This document shows, in pieces, positions 6,586 through 15,008 of a stretch of 32,884 nucleotides of DNA. The notes under the pieces were generated by a model. It had not been told where the DNA came from. It saw only the letters and a list, made by a program, of their open reading frames with translations, and did not search any database. The first letter of the stretch is position 1, and each line of letters opens with the position of its first letter. A program made the position numbers and the translations under genes. This DNA comes from Bacillota bacterium (GTDB lineage Bacteria > Bacillota > Sulfobacillia > Sulfobacillales > Sulfobacillaceae), in NCBI GenBank assembly GCA_021821465.1, contig JAKACM010000047.1, forward strand, positions 1-32,884, in the 5' to 3' direction.

Positions 6586-8484
6586 ATGAGTAGTTTCACA
6601 ATAGAAGTTAACGGTGAGGTGACGGTTAAAGAGCAGGGAGTCCGTCCCGTGGATTTTGTAGGAACAGTTCCCAAAAATGCCCTCGCGGCATGGATTGACG
6701 GTGATGTGATTGACTTGACGCGACCGTTGCCACACGGTGGGCAACTTAAGTGGCTTACATTTGAAGATAGTGCTGGACAGCGCGTGTTTCGGCATTCAAG
6801 TGCTCATTTGTTGGCCCAAGCCGTGAAACGGTTGTGGCCGGAAGCCAAACTGGGAACTGGCCCAGCCCTAGACGATGGCTTTTATTACGATATTTGGTTG
6901 TCTGAACCACTTAAAGAAGACGATCTCAAACGTATTGAAGACACCATGCGGGCCATTGCCCGTGACAACCTGGAGATTGAGCGGATTGAATTATCCCGAG
7001 AAGAGGCTCTTTCTTTATTTCGGAAACGGCATGAGGATCTCAAGGTACAAATCATTGAGCGCATTCCCGAAGGGGTGGTCATTTCTGCCTATCAACAAGG
7101 TGAGTTTATTGATTTGTGTTCAGGGCCCCATTTGCCGAGTACCGGTTCGATACAAGCCGTAAAACTTACTAACGTGTCCGGAGCGTACTGGCGCGGGGAT
7201 GAGAAGAATCCGATGATGACCCGCATCTATGGTACATCGTTTCCTCATCGGGAGGCTTTGGAACAACATTTGATTCGGGTCGAAGAGGCAAAACAACGCG
7301 ATCATCGACGCCTAGGTCCCAAGCTCGACTTATTCAGCTTTCGAGAAGAGGCTCCCGGCTTTACCTTTTGGCATCCTAAAGGGTATCAATTGTATCGTAC
7401 ATTGGAGGAATTCTCCCGTCGCCTACAAACTGAGCGGGGGTATGATGAAGTGTCTACCCCGTGGATTTACAGAATCGCTCTTTGGCAGCAGTCAGGTCAT
7501 TGGGATCATTACCGAGAGAATATGTTTTTGATGGATCGCGAGGACGAACTCTTGGGTGCCAAGCCCATGAACTGTCCAGGACATGCCTTGTTATTTAAAG
7601 GAGCTCTGCGTTCTTATAGGGACTTGCCCATTCGCTATGCGGAGTATGGGCCACTGTCCCGTTTCGAACGATCCGGCACACTACACGGTTTGCTTCGGGT
7701 GCGAGGATTTCATCAAGACGATGCGCACCTCTTTGTGCGAGAAGACCAAATCGACCAGGAGATGTTTTCCGTTTTAGATTTGGTAGATGTAGTGTTTCGT
7801 GCTTTTGGTTTGCCCTACGAAATTGTTTTCTCAACACGTCCTGACGACTATATGGGAACATTGACTTTGTGGAATAAGGCCGAAGCCGATTTGGAACATG
7901 TCTTACGGGAACGTGGTGTCAAATATCAGATGAATCCGGGAGACGGCGCATTTTACGGGCCTAAATTGGATGTTTCGGCCATTGATTCATTGGGCAGACG
8001 ATGGCAACTGGCGACGATTCAATTAGATTTCCAACTTCCCGAGAAGTTTGATTTAACTTACGTGGATCAAGACGGTGAGGAAAAACGACCGGTGATGATA
8101 CACCGGGCCATAATGGGATCACTGGAGCGGTTTGTGGGGATTTTGGTTGAACATTACGCCGGGGCCTTCCCTCTGTGGTTGGCGCCGGTTCAGGCTATGG
8201 TGATACCCATTACCGACCAACAGATAGGTTATGCCAACGAAATTCGGAAAAGGTTGAGACGCTATGGCTTGCGACTGGAAGTGGATAGCCGGAGTCAAAC
8301 CATGAAATACAAGATTCGTGAAGCTCAGATTCACAAGATCCCTCGAATGTTAATTGTCGGCGGCCGTGACTTGGAAAACCATACCGTTTCGATTAGAAGT
8401 CGGGAAGACGGGGACATGGGCGCCAAACCCTGGCCGGAATATTGCGAAGAACTGGCCGAACAGGCCGAAATGCCCTTAGGCTAA
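6586..8484 (+). CDS. thrS: Threonyl-tRNA synthetase
   Basis: ThrS charges tRNA-Thr in the cytoplasm. The 632-residue product has the full family layout: TGS domain (about 1-60), the editing domain with HSSAH at 70-74 and the later DLCSGPH zinc-like motif, then a class II catalytic core with MNCPGH, the RYAEYG...FERSGTLHGLLRVRGFHQDDAH motif-2 region, and GSLERF of motif 3, ending in the anticodon-binding domain. The ATG at 6586 has AGAGGG at 6571-6576 at a good distance; the ATG at 6580 is too close to it. Expression is controlled by the T-box immediately upstream. Length is close to that of Bacillus ThrS. Confidence 0.97.
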   Translation: MSSFTIEVNGEVTVKEQGVRPVDFVGTVPKNALAAWIDGDVIDLTRPLPHGGQLKWLTFEDSAGQRVFRHSSAHLLAQAVKRLWPEAKLGTGPALDDGFYYDIWLSEPLKEDDLKRIEDTMRAIARDNLEIERIELSREEALSLFRKRHEDLKVQIIERIPEGVVISAYQQGEFIDLCSGPHLPSTGSIQAVKLTNVSGAYWRGDEKNPMMTRIYGTSFPHREALEQHLIRVEEAKQRDHRRLGPKLDLFSFREEAPGFTFWHPKGYQLYRTLEEFSRRLQTERGYDEVSTPWIYRIALWQQSGHWDHYRENMFLMDREDELLGAKPMNCPGHALLFKGALRSYRDLPIRYAEYGPLSRFERSGTLHGLLRVRGFHQDDAHLFVREDQIDQEMFSVLDLVDVVFRAFGLPYEIVFSTRPDDYMGTLTLWNKAEADLEHVLRERGVKYQMNPGDGAFYGPKLDVSAIDSLGRRWQLATIQLDFQLPEKFDLTYVDQDGEEKRPVMIHRAIMGSLERFVGILVEHYAGAFPLWLAPVQAMVIPITDQQIGYANEIRKRLRRYGLRLEVDSRSQTMKYKIREAQIHKIPRMLIVGGRDLENHTVSIRSREDGDMGAKPWPEYCEELAEQAEMPLG

Positions 8485-8485
8485 G

Positions 8486-8514
8486 TTGACGTCATATTTT
8501 GAGCAGGTTACAAT
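8486..8514 (+). promoter_or_regulatory. Promoter of the infC-rpmI-rplT operon
   Basis: TTGACG at 8486-8491 and TACAAT at 8509-8514 have an ideal 17-bp spacer. The promoter begins right after the thrS stop codon, so the ribosomal protein operon has its own start with a leader of about 155 bases. Confidence 0.8.
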
Positions 8515-8604
8515 ATTTATGTTATACACCGAACAAAGCAGAAGCAAGAGCTTCTCACCCTCCGGTAAGAACCAAAAGGGTTGATGCAACGAGTTTCTGT
8601 TGTT

Positions 8605-8627
8605 GGGCGGATTTTACCGCCCTTTTT
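8605..8627 (+). terminator. Attenuator in the infC leader
   Basis: A perfect 6-bp stem GGGCGG/CCGCCC with a 6-base loop is followed by TTTTT, 50 bases ahead of the infC start codon. Its place between promoter and gene marks it as an attenuator. In Bacillus the corresponding leader is controlled by ribosomal protein L20; the upstream leader 8521-8600 contains small hairpin arms (AACC/GGTT around 8568-8583) that could take part, but an L20 site was not proved. Confidence 0.8.
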
Positions 8628-8677
8628 GTTTGGATTCTATTCTACTTCATTACCAAAACAAAGGAGGGAACAAGACT

Positions 8678-9190
8678 ATTAAAGATCTCAGGATTAACAA
8701 TGAGATCCGAGCGCGTGAGGTGCGCCTTGTTGGCGACGATGGAGAACAACATGGAGTGGTGTCTCTTCGTGAAGCATTGTCGATGGCCCAAGAGCGCCAT
8801 CTCGATCTCGTTGAGGTGTCACCTACGGCTCGTCCACCCGTTTGTCGGCTCATGGATTATGGAAAATATAAATATGAGCAGGCTAAGAAGGAACGAGAAT
8901 CAAGAAAAAAACAAAAAGTGGTAAGCATTAAAGAACTCAAGATTCGTCCCAATATCGAAGATCATGATTTTGATGTGAAAGTCAAGAGTGCCCACCGGTT
9001 CTTGTCAGACGGGGACAAGGTAAAGTGCACAATGATGTTCCGGGGCCGTGAGATTGTTCATGCAGGATTGGGTCAAGAAACACTTAGCAAGCTCGCGGAT
9101 TTGGTGAAGGATGTTGGAATCATAGAACGGGCACCACGGGTGGAGGGCCGAAGTATGATAATGATCTTAGCACCGAAGAAAGGAGTGTAG
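8678..9190 (+). CDS. infC: Translation initiation factor IF-3 (ATT start)
   Basis: IF-3 binds the 30S subunit and checks initiator tRNA and start codon. The 170-residue protein has the N-domain (RINNEIRAREVRLVGDDGEQHGV), a lysine-rich linker (KKERESRKKQK) and the C-domain (ELKIRPNIEDHDFDVKVKSAHRFL). The family opening aligns with an ATT at 8678, which has AAGGAGG at 8661-8667, 10 bp upstream. No ATG, GTG or TTG fits, and infC is well known for rare start codons that allow IF-3 to repress its own synthesis. First gene of an operon with rpmI and rplT. Confidence 0.95.
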   Translation: MKDLRINNEIRAREVRLVGDDGEQHGVVSLREALSMAQERHLDLVEVSPTARPPVCRLMDYGKYKYEQAKKERESRKKQKVVSIKELKIRPNIEDHDFDVKVKSAHRFLSDGDKVKCTMMFRGREIVHAGLGQETLSKLADLVKDVGIIERAPRVEGRSMIMILAPKKGV

Positions 9191-9194
9191 TGTG

Positions 9195-9395
9195 ATGCCT
9201 AAGATGAAAACCCATCGCGGCGCAGCAAAGCGGATGAAAATTTCGGCGCGAGGTAAGATTGTCCGATCCCATGCCGGTAAGAGCCATTTGTTAGAACACA
9301 AACCATCCGTAAGACGGCGTCGTCTTCGAAGCGGAACTACTCTGTCGCACGCCGATTTTCACCGGGCCAAACGGCTTTTGCCTCATGGACGGTAG
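9195..9395 (+). CDS. rpmI: Ribosomal protein L35
   Basis: The 66-residue basic protein MPKMKTHRGAAKRMK... is a typical bL35, a structural protein of the 50S subunit. The ATG at 9195 is preceded by AAAGGAG (9179-9185) with 9 bp spacing; a GTG directly before it at 9192 is less well placed. The gene follows infC by four bases and precedes rplT by 37 bp. Confidence 0.96.
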   Translation: MPKMKTHRGAAKRMKISARGKIVRSHAGKSHLLEHKPSVRRRRLRSGTTLSHADFHRAKRLLPHGR

Positions 9396-9432
9396 TTTTT
9401 TGGAATAATAATGACTGTGGAGGGGTTTTGTC

Positions 9433-9786
9433 ATGGCACGTGTCAAACGTGGGGTAAGTCGCCATCGTCGGCACAAGAAGATTCTCAAATTGGCTAGGGG
9501 GTACCGAGGTGCGCGTTCTCGCCATTTCCGCCCGGCCAACGAAGCGGTTATGCATTCATTGTGGTACGCCTATCAACATAGGCGTAAGCGAAAAGGAGAT
9601 TTTCGTCGGTTGTGGATTGCCCGTATTAACGCAGCCGCGAGGCTTAATGGATTGTCATATAGTCGTTTCATGAACGGATTGCACCGTGCGGGAATCGGGT
9701 TGGATCGTAAGATCTTGGCCGATTTGGCTGTTCGCGACATGGAGAGTTTCAAAGTTTTGGTCGACAAGGCCAAAGAGCAGCTATAA
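9433..9786 (+). CDS. rplT: Ribosomal protein L20
   Basis: This 117-residue basic protein has the bL20 hallmarks ([38 protein letters not shown]). It is an early 50S assembly protein and, in Bacillus, the repressor of the infC operon through its leader. Ribosome site GGAGGGG at 9419-9425. Its TAA overlaps the ATG of the next gene by one base, so the rRNA methylase is translationally coupled to it. Confidence 0.97.
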   Translation: MARVKRGVSRHRRHKKILKLARGYRGARSRHFRPANEAVMHSLWYAYQHRRKRKGDFRRLWIARINAAARLNGLSYSRFMNGLHRAGIGLDRKILADLAVRDMESFKVLVDKAKEQL

Positions 9787-10625
9787 TGTCTGTATTGCAA
9801 CCTTTGGACTCGGTAGATAACAAGTCGATTCGCACGGTGCGTCGATTGCTGGCCAGCAGGAATTTTCGGGAACGCCAGCATCAAGCAGTCGTAGAAGGTT
9901 TTCATTTGCTGAAAGACGTGATGGATGCGGGAATACCCATCCATCTTGTTTTATATGGCAAACGGATCGCGCAAATGGAAGCGGGGCGCAGCGTTTTGGC
10001 CCGCCTGCAGATGATGAGGACACGGTTGGTTTATGTAACAGACAATGTATTGGATACCGTGTCAGCGGTTGAAACCCACCAAGGGATCGTGGCGGTTGTT
10101 GACTTGCCTAAAGCCGCCAAAGAATGGATCTTGCCTTCAGGCGTGCCTCCCTTTATTGTCATTGCCTACCAAATTCAGGATCCCGGGAACCTGGGAACTT
10201 TGATTCGGAGTGCCCAGGCGGCGGGAGCGCATCTTTTCGGTGTGAGCAAGGGCACGGTCGATGTTTATAATTCGAAAGCAATTCGTGCAGCGGCGGGAAA
10301 TCTTTTTAAGATTCCTATTCTCTACTTGAGTGATAATTGGATTCATGAGTTGCAGAAGATGCATATTAGTCTCGCCTGCACGGTTGTTTCAGAAGGGGAA
10401 AACTACGCCGATTTCGACTGGACCGGGCCTTTTGCTTTGGTACTAGGCAACGAGGGTAGCGGCCTACCTCCCGAATTGACAGGATCCGCTGAGGCACTTA
10501 CTATTCCTATGGTTCCGTCCGCCCAGTCATTAAATGTGGCAATGGCAGGATCGGTCTTGGCATTTCATGCGATGTTGGTAAGAAGTCAGAAGGGGATTCC
10601 TTTAGTACCTCCGGTTATGCTATAA
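9786..10625 (+). CDS. SpoU-family (TrmH/RlmB-like) RNA 2'-O-methyltransferase
   Basis: The 279-residue protein has an N-terminal substrate-binding segment of L30e type (VEGFHLLKDVMDAG near 36-50) and a C-terminal SPOUT knot with motif 1 NLGTLIRSAQAAGA, motif 2 LVLGNEGSGLPPEL and motif 3 IPMVPSAQSLNVAMAGSVLAFHA. It should methylate a ribose 2'-OH in rRNA or tRNA using SAM. It corresponds in position to ysgA, which lies before pheS in Bacillus. It shares one base with the rplT stop codon and its own stop overlaps the promoter of the pheS leader. The exact target nucleotide cannot be inferred. Confidence 0.9.
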   Translation: MSVLQPLDSVDNKSIRTVRRLLASRNFRERQHQAVVEGFHLLKDVMDAGIPIHLVLYGKRIAQMEAGRSVLARLQMMRTRLVYVTDNVLDTVSAVETHQGIVAVVDLPKAAKEWILPSGVPPFIVIAYQIQDPGNLGTLIRSAQAAGAHLFGVSKGTVDVYNSKAIRAAAGNLFKIPILYLSDNWIHELQKMHISLACTVVSEGENYADFDWTGPFALVLGNEGSGLPPELTGSAEALTIPMVPSAQSLNVAMAGSVLAFHAMLVRSQKGIPLVPPVML

Positions 10626-10626
10626 T
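10618..10626 (+). promoter_or_regulatory. Extended -10 promoter of the pheS T-box leader
   Basis: TGCTATAAT is a perfect extended -10 element. It overlaps the TAA stop of the methyltransferase (10623-10625). No clear -35 is seen. The same nonamer recurs ahead of mutS2 and gdh. Confidence 0.65.
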
Positions 10627-10632
10627 TGCTAA

Positions 10633-10884
10633 CAAATTTTATGGTGATAAAGCGATGATCCAGAACGTGTGAACATTTTCCTGGCAGACCAGAGAATCCG
10701 GATGAGGTGCGAGCCGGAGCTGCCGGGAAGTTCATATTCGCTGAGGAGTAGGCTTTGAAATTGAAGTAGGAGCTATCGGCTCGTGCCCGTTATCCGCGAC
10801 AGAGAAGGCTGTAACATGACAAAATGTTTTGGCCAATAAAGGTGGTACCGCGAATCGTTCGCCCTTGAGGTGAACGATATTTTT
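10633..10884 (+). promoter_or_regulatory. T-box leader sensing uncharged tRNA-Phe, upstream of pheS
   Basis: The T-box core AAGG-TGGTACC-GCGAA lies at 10839-10854. The antiterminator is perfect: AAGG with CCTT (10839-10842 with 10863-10866) and GCGAA with TTCGC (10850-10854 with 10858-10862), around the seven-base bulge at 10843-10849. The UGGU bulge pairs with an ACCA end, matching the A discriminator of tRNA-Phe. Stem I contains the CCTGGCAG/CTGCCGGG helix (10679-10686 with 10719-10726) and an AGCGA/TCGCT base. TTC at 10731-10733, just after the helix, is the likely specifier; a second TTC at 10737-10739 makes this less certain. Confidence 0.9.
10855..10884 (+). terminator. Intrinsic terminator of the pheS T-box
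   Basis: A 9-bp stem (10855-10863 with 10869-10877, one G-T pair) with a 5-base loop is followed by TATTTTT. It is mutually exclusive with the antiterminator. Confidence 0.9.
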
Positions 10885-10906
10885 GTTTGTGGACAAGGAG
10901 GGACTC

Positions 10907-11962
10907 ATGAACGGCGAAAAATTTGAGGGGTGGAGAGAGGACATTACACGGCAAGCTCTCAGTGCGCAATCCCTGACGGACTTGCAGAGCGTTCGCCATC
11001 ATTGGTTGGGCCGACGGGGAAAAATAACCGAGGCTATGAAAGAGTTGGCGAAATTATCCCTTGACGACCGGCGACTTGTCGGTAAAGAGCTAAACTTCTT
11101 GCGCGAGCATGCAACAGATCTGCTTAATCGTTGTGAGAAGAACATGGCACTGCAGGAAGAAAGCCGACAACTTGAAGCAGAATCTTACGACATGACTTTG
11201 CCAGGGATCTGGCCTGGCACGGGATTGCTGCATCCGATTACTCGTACTCGGCGGTTAATTGAAGACGTGTTCTTGCGGATGGGATTTTCATTGGAATATG
11301 GACCCGAAATTGAGGATGAGTGGTATAACTTCGAAGCTCTCAACATTCCCGCCAATCATCCTGCACGGGATATGCAAGATTCGTTTTTTATCGATTTGCC
11401 GGGAATGGTTATGCGCACGCATACTTCGCCGGTTCAAATTCGTGCCATGCAACGATATGGCGGCACGTTACCGGTTCGTATTCTGGCTCCCGGCCGGGCA
11501 TTTAGACGAGACGATGACGCGACTCACGTCCCCATGTTTTTTCAGGTCGAAGCATTGGTGATCGATCGAGGTATTTCATTGGCCGATCTCAAAGGAACCT
11601 TGAGCACCATGGCCCACGAATTGCTTGGGGACGACGTTAATACGCGCTTTCGCCCTTCTTATTTTCCATTTACTGAACCTTCGATGGAAATGGATGTGAC
11701 CTGCGCATCCTGTCGGGGAGAAGGCTGCCGGGTGTGTAAGGGAACAGGGTGGGTTGAAATTCTGGGATCCGGGATGGTTCATCCTCAGGTTTTGCGCAAT
11801 GGTGGCTATGACCCCGAAACGGTCAGCGGATTCGCCTTTGGCATGGGAATTGAAAGAGTGGCGATGAGAATCTTTGGCATTGATGATTTACGGTTGCTAT
11901 ATCAAAACGATATGGAATTTCTCTCTCAATTCGGGTCGTACACGGGGAGGCCTGGGCTATGA
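10907..11962 (+). CDS. pheS: Phenylalanyl-tRNA synthetase alpha subunit
   Basis: PheS is the catalytic alpha subunit of the alpha2beta2 enzyme. The 351-residue product has an N-terminal coiled-coil tRNA-binding arm (about 1-90) with HHWLGRRGKITEAMKEL, and a class II core: THTSPVQIRAM, the FRRDDDATHVPMFFQVE region, and GFAFGMGIERVAM of motif 3. A cysteine pair cluster (CASCRGEGCRVC) before GTGWVEILGSGMVHP is common in this family. The ATG at 10907 has AAGGAGGG directly upstream. Its TGA overlaps the pheT ATG (ATGA). Regulated by the T-box leader. Confidence 0.97.
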   Translation: MNGEKFEGWREDITRQALSAQSLTDLQSVRHHWLGRRGKITEAMKELAKLSLDDRRLVGKELNFLREHATDLLNRCEKNMALQEESRQLEAESYDMTLPGIWPGTGLLHPITRTRRLIEDVFLRMGFSLEYGPEIEDEWYNFEALNIPANHPARDMQDSFFIDLPGMVMRTHTSPVQIRAMQRYGGTLPVRILAPGRAFRRDDDATHVPMFFQVEALVIDRGISLADLKGTLSTMAHELLGDDVNTRFRPSYFPFTEPSMEMDVTCASCRGEGCRVCKGTGWVEILGSGMVHPQVLRNGGYDPETVSGFAFGMGIERVAMRIFGIDDLRLLYQNDMEFLSQFGSYTGRPGL

Positions 11963-14298
11963 TTGTGAGTTACCGTTGGCTTGAGCGTTTTGTACGGGAA
12001 TTGCCGGCACCGGACATTGTGGAACAGAAACTTACTCAATTGGGATGGGAAGTCGTTTCCCGCAAGCCTTGGGGCACATGTTACGAACCCGTAGAATTGG
12101 TGGAAATTATTAAACGTGTTAAACACCCTCATGCCGACCGCTTGTCTGTCATGACGATTCGCCGTCTGAACAACCAATTCACGACCGTGGTGAGCGGTGC
12201 CGAAAACGGCGTGCCGGGAGATCATGTTTGGTATGCCCCACCGGGAACTCAGCTAACGGACGGACGGATAATGGAAACCGTGAACATGCGCGGCATTGAT
12301 TCGCCCGGAATGTTGTTGTCTGCCGAGGAACTCGGGTTTAAGGCGGGTTTTCAGGATCTTTGGATTTGGGATGGGGATCAAGAGGTAGGTACCGGCCTTC
12401 TTGACGTATTGGGCGGCAAGGACACGATATTTGAATTGGAGCTGACTCCAAATTTAGCGGTTTTTGGTCAAAATATGCGCGCTGTAGCTCGCGAATTAGC
12501 CGCAGCGTTATCACTGCCATGGGATTCTCCTGTTCTGCAATTCGTATACGACCATGTCCCCATGGCGGAAGTGAGTGATGCTCACGATTGCCCTATTTAT
12601 GGACTCAGTGAGTTTCGGATTAAGCCAAATACCGTAACTCCTCTATGGATGCAAGTGCTTTTAAGAAGTATTGGTCTCCGACTTATTCATCCGGCAGTGG
12701 ATTTGACGAATTTTGTCTTGTGGGACCTTGGTCAGCCATTGCATGCCTTTGATGCCGACAAAGTGGACGGCAAGATTGAAGTGCGTAGAGCACAAGACGG
12801 TGAAATGTTAATGACATTAGACGGAATTGAACGGAAATTGTCGGCTCAAGATTTAGTCATCGCCGATCAACAGAAACCATTGGCGTTAGCGGGAGTAATG
12901 GGCGGCAGCCAGGCAGCAGTGTCCTTTAACACGACTCGCATTTTCTTGGAGTCGGCTCATTTTGACTCGCAACAGATTTTTCAAACCCTGCGCAGGCACC
13001 AAGTCTATTCCGATGCCGCTTTACATTTCGGGAAAGGAACGGACCCTCAGGCGGTATTCACAGCTGCTGCGTACTATCAAAATGTGCTGGAAAAAGCGGG
13101 AATGTTGGAAGAGAAAAGAGCCAGTCAAATAATAGGGGAGATACCCCCAATGCGCCAGATTCCCTTTTATCCCCAAAAGATCCGACATTTACTGGGAGTT
13201 AGCTGGTCCGACGACAAGATTTTAGATGGGCTGAAGCGGCTGGGTTTTCTCAATGACGGCGAAAATATCGTGATTCCTTCTGACCGTCATGATGTTGAAG
13301 GAAGCCATGATTTGGCTGAAGACGTGGCACGCTTATATGGTCTGGAAGAAATATCGCCGCGAGTGTTTGTGACTTCCGCAACTCCGGGACGCCCAACGCC
13401 AAAAGTGGCTTACTATGAACTGATTCGAAATTCGCTGGCGGCAGCGGGATATTGGGAGGTGATTACCCGCTCTTTTACCTCTTCTCCCCGGTTGCGCCGT
13501 GCGGGGGTGGAGCCGCCTCCGAATGTGATTACAGTGGTTAACCCCTTGCGAGAAGAAGAAATGTGGTTGAGACCGTCATTGTTGCCAGGAATGTTGGAGG
13601 TTGTCGAGGCTAACCGGGGACGTCGGGACACGGCCCTTTCGTTGTTTGAACTCTCTCCGGTTTATGTAGGGAATGCCGAAGACCATAAAGAATATCAAGA
13701 ATTGACAGTGATCCGCACGCTGGAAGAGCACATGCGTTATCCTCGGCCGGAAGCGCCTCATTTGTTGGAGCTTAAAGGTGTCATGGAATGGATGAATCAG
13801 AAATGTGGCATGGGCCTGTCATGGAAACAGCTCCCATCGGGACCGGAATTTATGCATCCGGGTCGACTTTTGGCGGTATATGGGCCGGATGGCGCCAAAG
13901 TAGGCTATCTCGGGGAAATGAGACCTCGTATCGCGCAGCGCTATGGCGCGAAGCGCATGGCGGTCTGGCTCATGAGAATTTTGGGCGAAGGAACGGCACC
14001 ACACTTTTCCCATATTCGGCCCCCGGTGCGATATCCCGAAGTTATTCGTGATCTCTCTTTAATCGTGCCGCACTCTGTGTCCTATGAGAACATTTTCGAA
14101 AAGGCCCGGCAACTGCGCACCCGGATTTTGCAGTCTATGGAGCCCGTTGATGACTATCAAGGCGACTTTGGGATCTCATGGACGTTTCGGTTAGTGTTTC
14201 AATCCGAAGAAAAAACCTTGACGGACCAAGACGTGAATGATGTGATTCAGCAATTTCTACGACTTGTTGAGGATTTGGGAGTCACGATCCGACAATAA
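11959..14298 (+). CDS. pheT: Phenylalanyl-tRNA synthetase beta subunit
   Basis: The 779-residue beta subunit contributes tRNA binding and editing of mischarged Tyr-tRNA-Phe. Visible domains are an EMAP/OB tRNA-binding domain (about 40-150, VKHPHADRLSVMTI and SPGMLLSAEELG), the B3/B4 editing domain with NFVLWDLGQPLHAFD and LALAGVMGG, the B5 domain, the catalytic-like core (VVNPLREEEMWLRPSLLPGML) and the C-terminal ferredoxin-like anticodon-binding domain (PPVRYPEVIRDLSLIVPHSVSYENIF). Overlap of ATGA with pheS indicates coupled translation, as expected for equal subunit amounts. Confidence 0.97.
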   Translation: MIVSYRWLERFVRELPAPDIVEQKLTQLGWEVVSRKPWGTCYEPVELVEIIKRVKHPHADRLSVMTIRRLNNQFTTVVSGAENGVPGDHVWYAPPGTQLTDGRIMETVNMRGIDSPGMLLSAEELGFKAGFQDLWIWDGDQEVGTGLLDVLGGKDTIFELELTPNLAVFGQNMRAVARELAAALSLPWDSPVLQFVYDHVPMAEVSDAHDCPIYGLSEFRIKPNTVTPLWMQVLLRSIGLRLIHPAVDLTNFVLWDLGQPLHAFDADKVDGKIEVRRAQDGEMLMTLDGIERKLSAQDLVIADQQKPLALAGVMGGSQAAVSFNTTRIFLESAHFDSQQIFQTLRRHQVYSDAALHFGKGTDPQAVFTAAAYYQNVLEKAGMLEEKRASQIIGEIPPMRQIPFYPQKIRHLLGVSWSDDKILDGLKRLGFLNDGENIVIPSDRHDVEGSHDLAEDVARLYGLEEISPRVFVTSATPGRPTPKVAYYELIRNSLAAAGYWEVITRSFTSSPRLRRAGVEPPPNVITVVNPLREEEMWLRPSLLPGMLEVVEANRGRRDTALSLFELSPVYVGNAEDHKEYQELTVIRTLEEHMRYPRPEAPHLLELKGVMEWMNQKCGMGLSWKQLPSGPEFMHPGRLLAVYGPDGAKVGYLGEMRPRIAQRYGAKRMAVWLMRILGEGTAPHFSHIRPPVRYPEVIRDLSLIVPHSVSYENIFEKARQLRTRILQSMEPVDDYQGDFGISWTFRLVFQSEEKTLTDQDVNDVIQQFLRLVEDLGVTIRQ

Positions 14299-14312
14299 AG
14301 CAACAATTTTTC

Positions 14313-14337
14313 CCGACTTGGCAGGAAACTGCCTCGG
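14313..14337 (+). other. Hairpin after pheT
   Basis: CCGA-(CTT)-GGCAG, a GAAA tetraloop, then CTGCC-TCGG form a 9-bp interrupted stem 15 bases after the pheT stop. No clear T-run follows, so it is at best a weak terminator or a processing site. Confidence 0.4.
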
Positions 14338-14384
14338 TTGTCGAGAAATATATAAAAAAGACCTTGACCATGGGGGGAAGGGCG

Positions 14385-14666
14385 ATGGCAGAAGCAATCC
14401 GTACACCGGTGACAATAAACGGGGAAGAATATCTGATTAAGGGAGACATGCCTGAGGAAGTTATTAAGGCGATAGCGCAACATGTTGATAGCCGTCTTCG
14501 AACATTGAAACAGCGCCATCCTCAGCTCAACATGACTCGGTTGTGCGTGCTCGCGCTACTAAACATGGGAGAGGATCTCTATCATTTGCAGGAACAAAAT
14601 GAAGAGTTGGTCCGAAGCATGCAAGACGATTGGCGAAAACGTGCCGTGAAAAATGGTAATGCATGA
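14385..14666 (+). CDS. zapA: Cell division protein ZapA
   Basis: ZapA bundles FtsZ filaments at the division ring. The 93-residue product has the family layout: a short N-terminal beta part (TPVTINGEEYLIKGDMPEEVIKAIAQHVD) and a long helix (NMTRLCVLALLNMGEDLYHLQEQNEELVR) that forms the coiled coil. The ATG at 14385 is preceded by a G-rich ribosome site (14372-14382). Two earlier in-frame ATG codons (14364 and 14370) have no ribosome site. Position between pheT and mutS2 matches Bacillus. Confidence 0.9.
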   Translation: MAEAIRTPVTINGEEYLIKGDMPEEVIKAIAQHVDSRLRTLKQRHPQLNMTRLCVLALLNMGEDLYHLQEQNEELVRSMQDDWRKRAVKNGNA

Positions 14667-14811
14667 AACTTTGGACCGGAGTCAGGATAATTATGGCAAT
14701 CTCGGTTTAAAATTCCCTGGCGAACCCTCCAAATCTTGCCTATGGGAACGAAAGCCGTAAGAGGCATGGCCCGATGGGTCGACTCCCACAGTGAGTTGGG
14801 CGCGATTATGA

Positions 14812-14820
14812 TGCTATAAT
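14812..14820 (+). promoter_or_regulatory. Extended -10 promoter ahead of mutS2
   Basis: TGCTATAAT lies about 190 bp before the gene, with a weak TGAGTT 17 bp upstream of the hexamer. The interval 14667-15008 otherwise holds no supported gene. An AAGGAG at 14905-14910 precedes only a seven-codon frame, GTG at 14922 to TGA at 14945. Confidence 0.55.
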
Positions 14821-15008
14821 TGAGATAAATACGACACACGTGGTAAGGATCGGCTAAGATGGGGATTTGCTTTAAGGCTTAAAGGCTAAAGAGTCTTGGG
14901 AATCAAGGAGATTATTTATCCGTGGTTCCTAAGAACTTTGGGTGAACATTTGTGCCTTCGAACACGGTAATGTATGCAGGCATGGTATTTTCGGAACGGG
15001 AGAGTATA

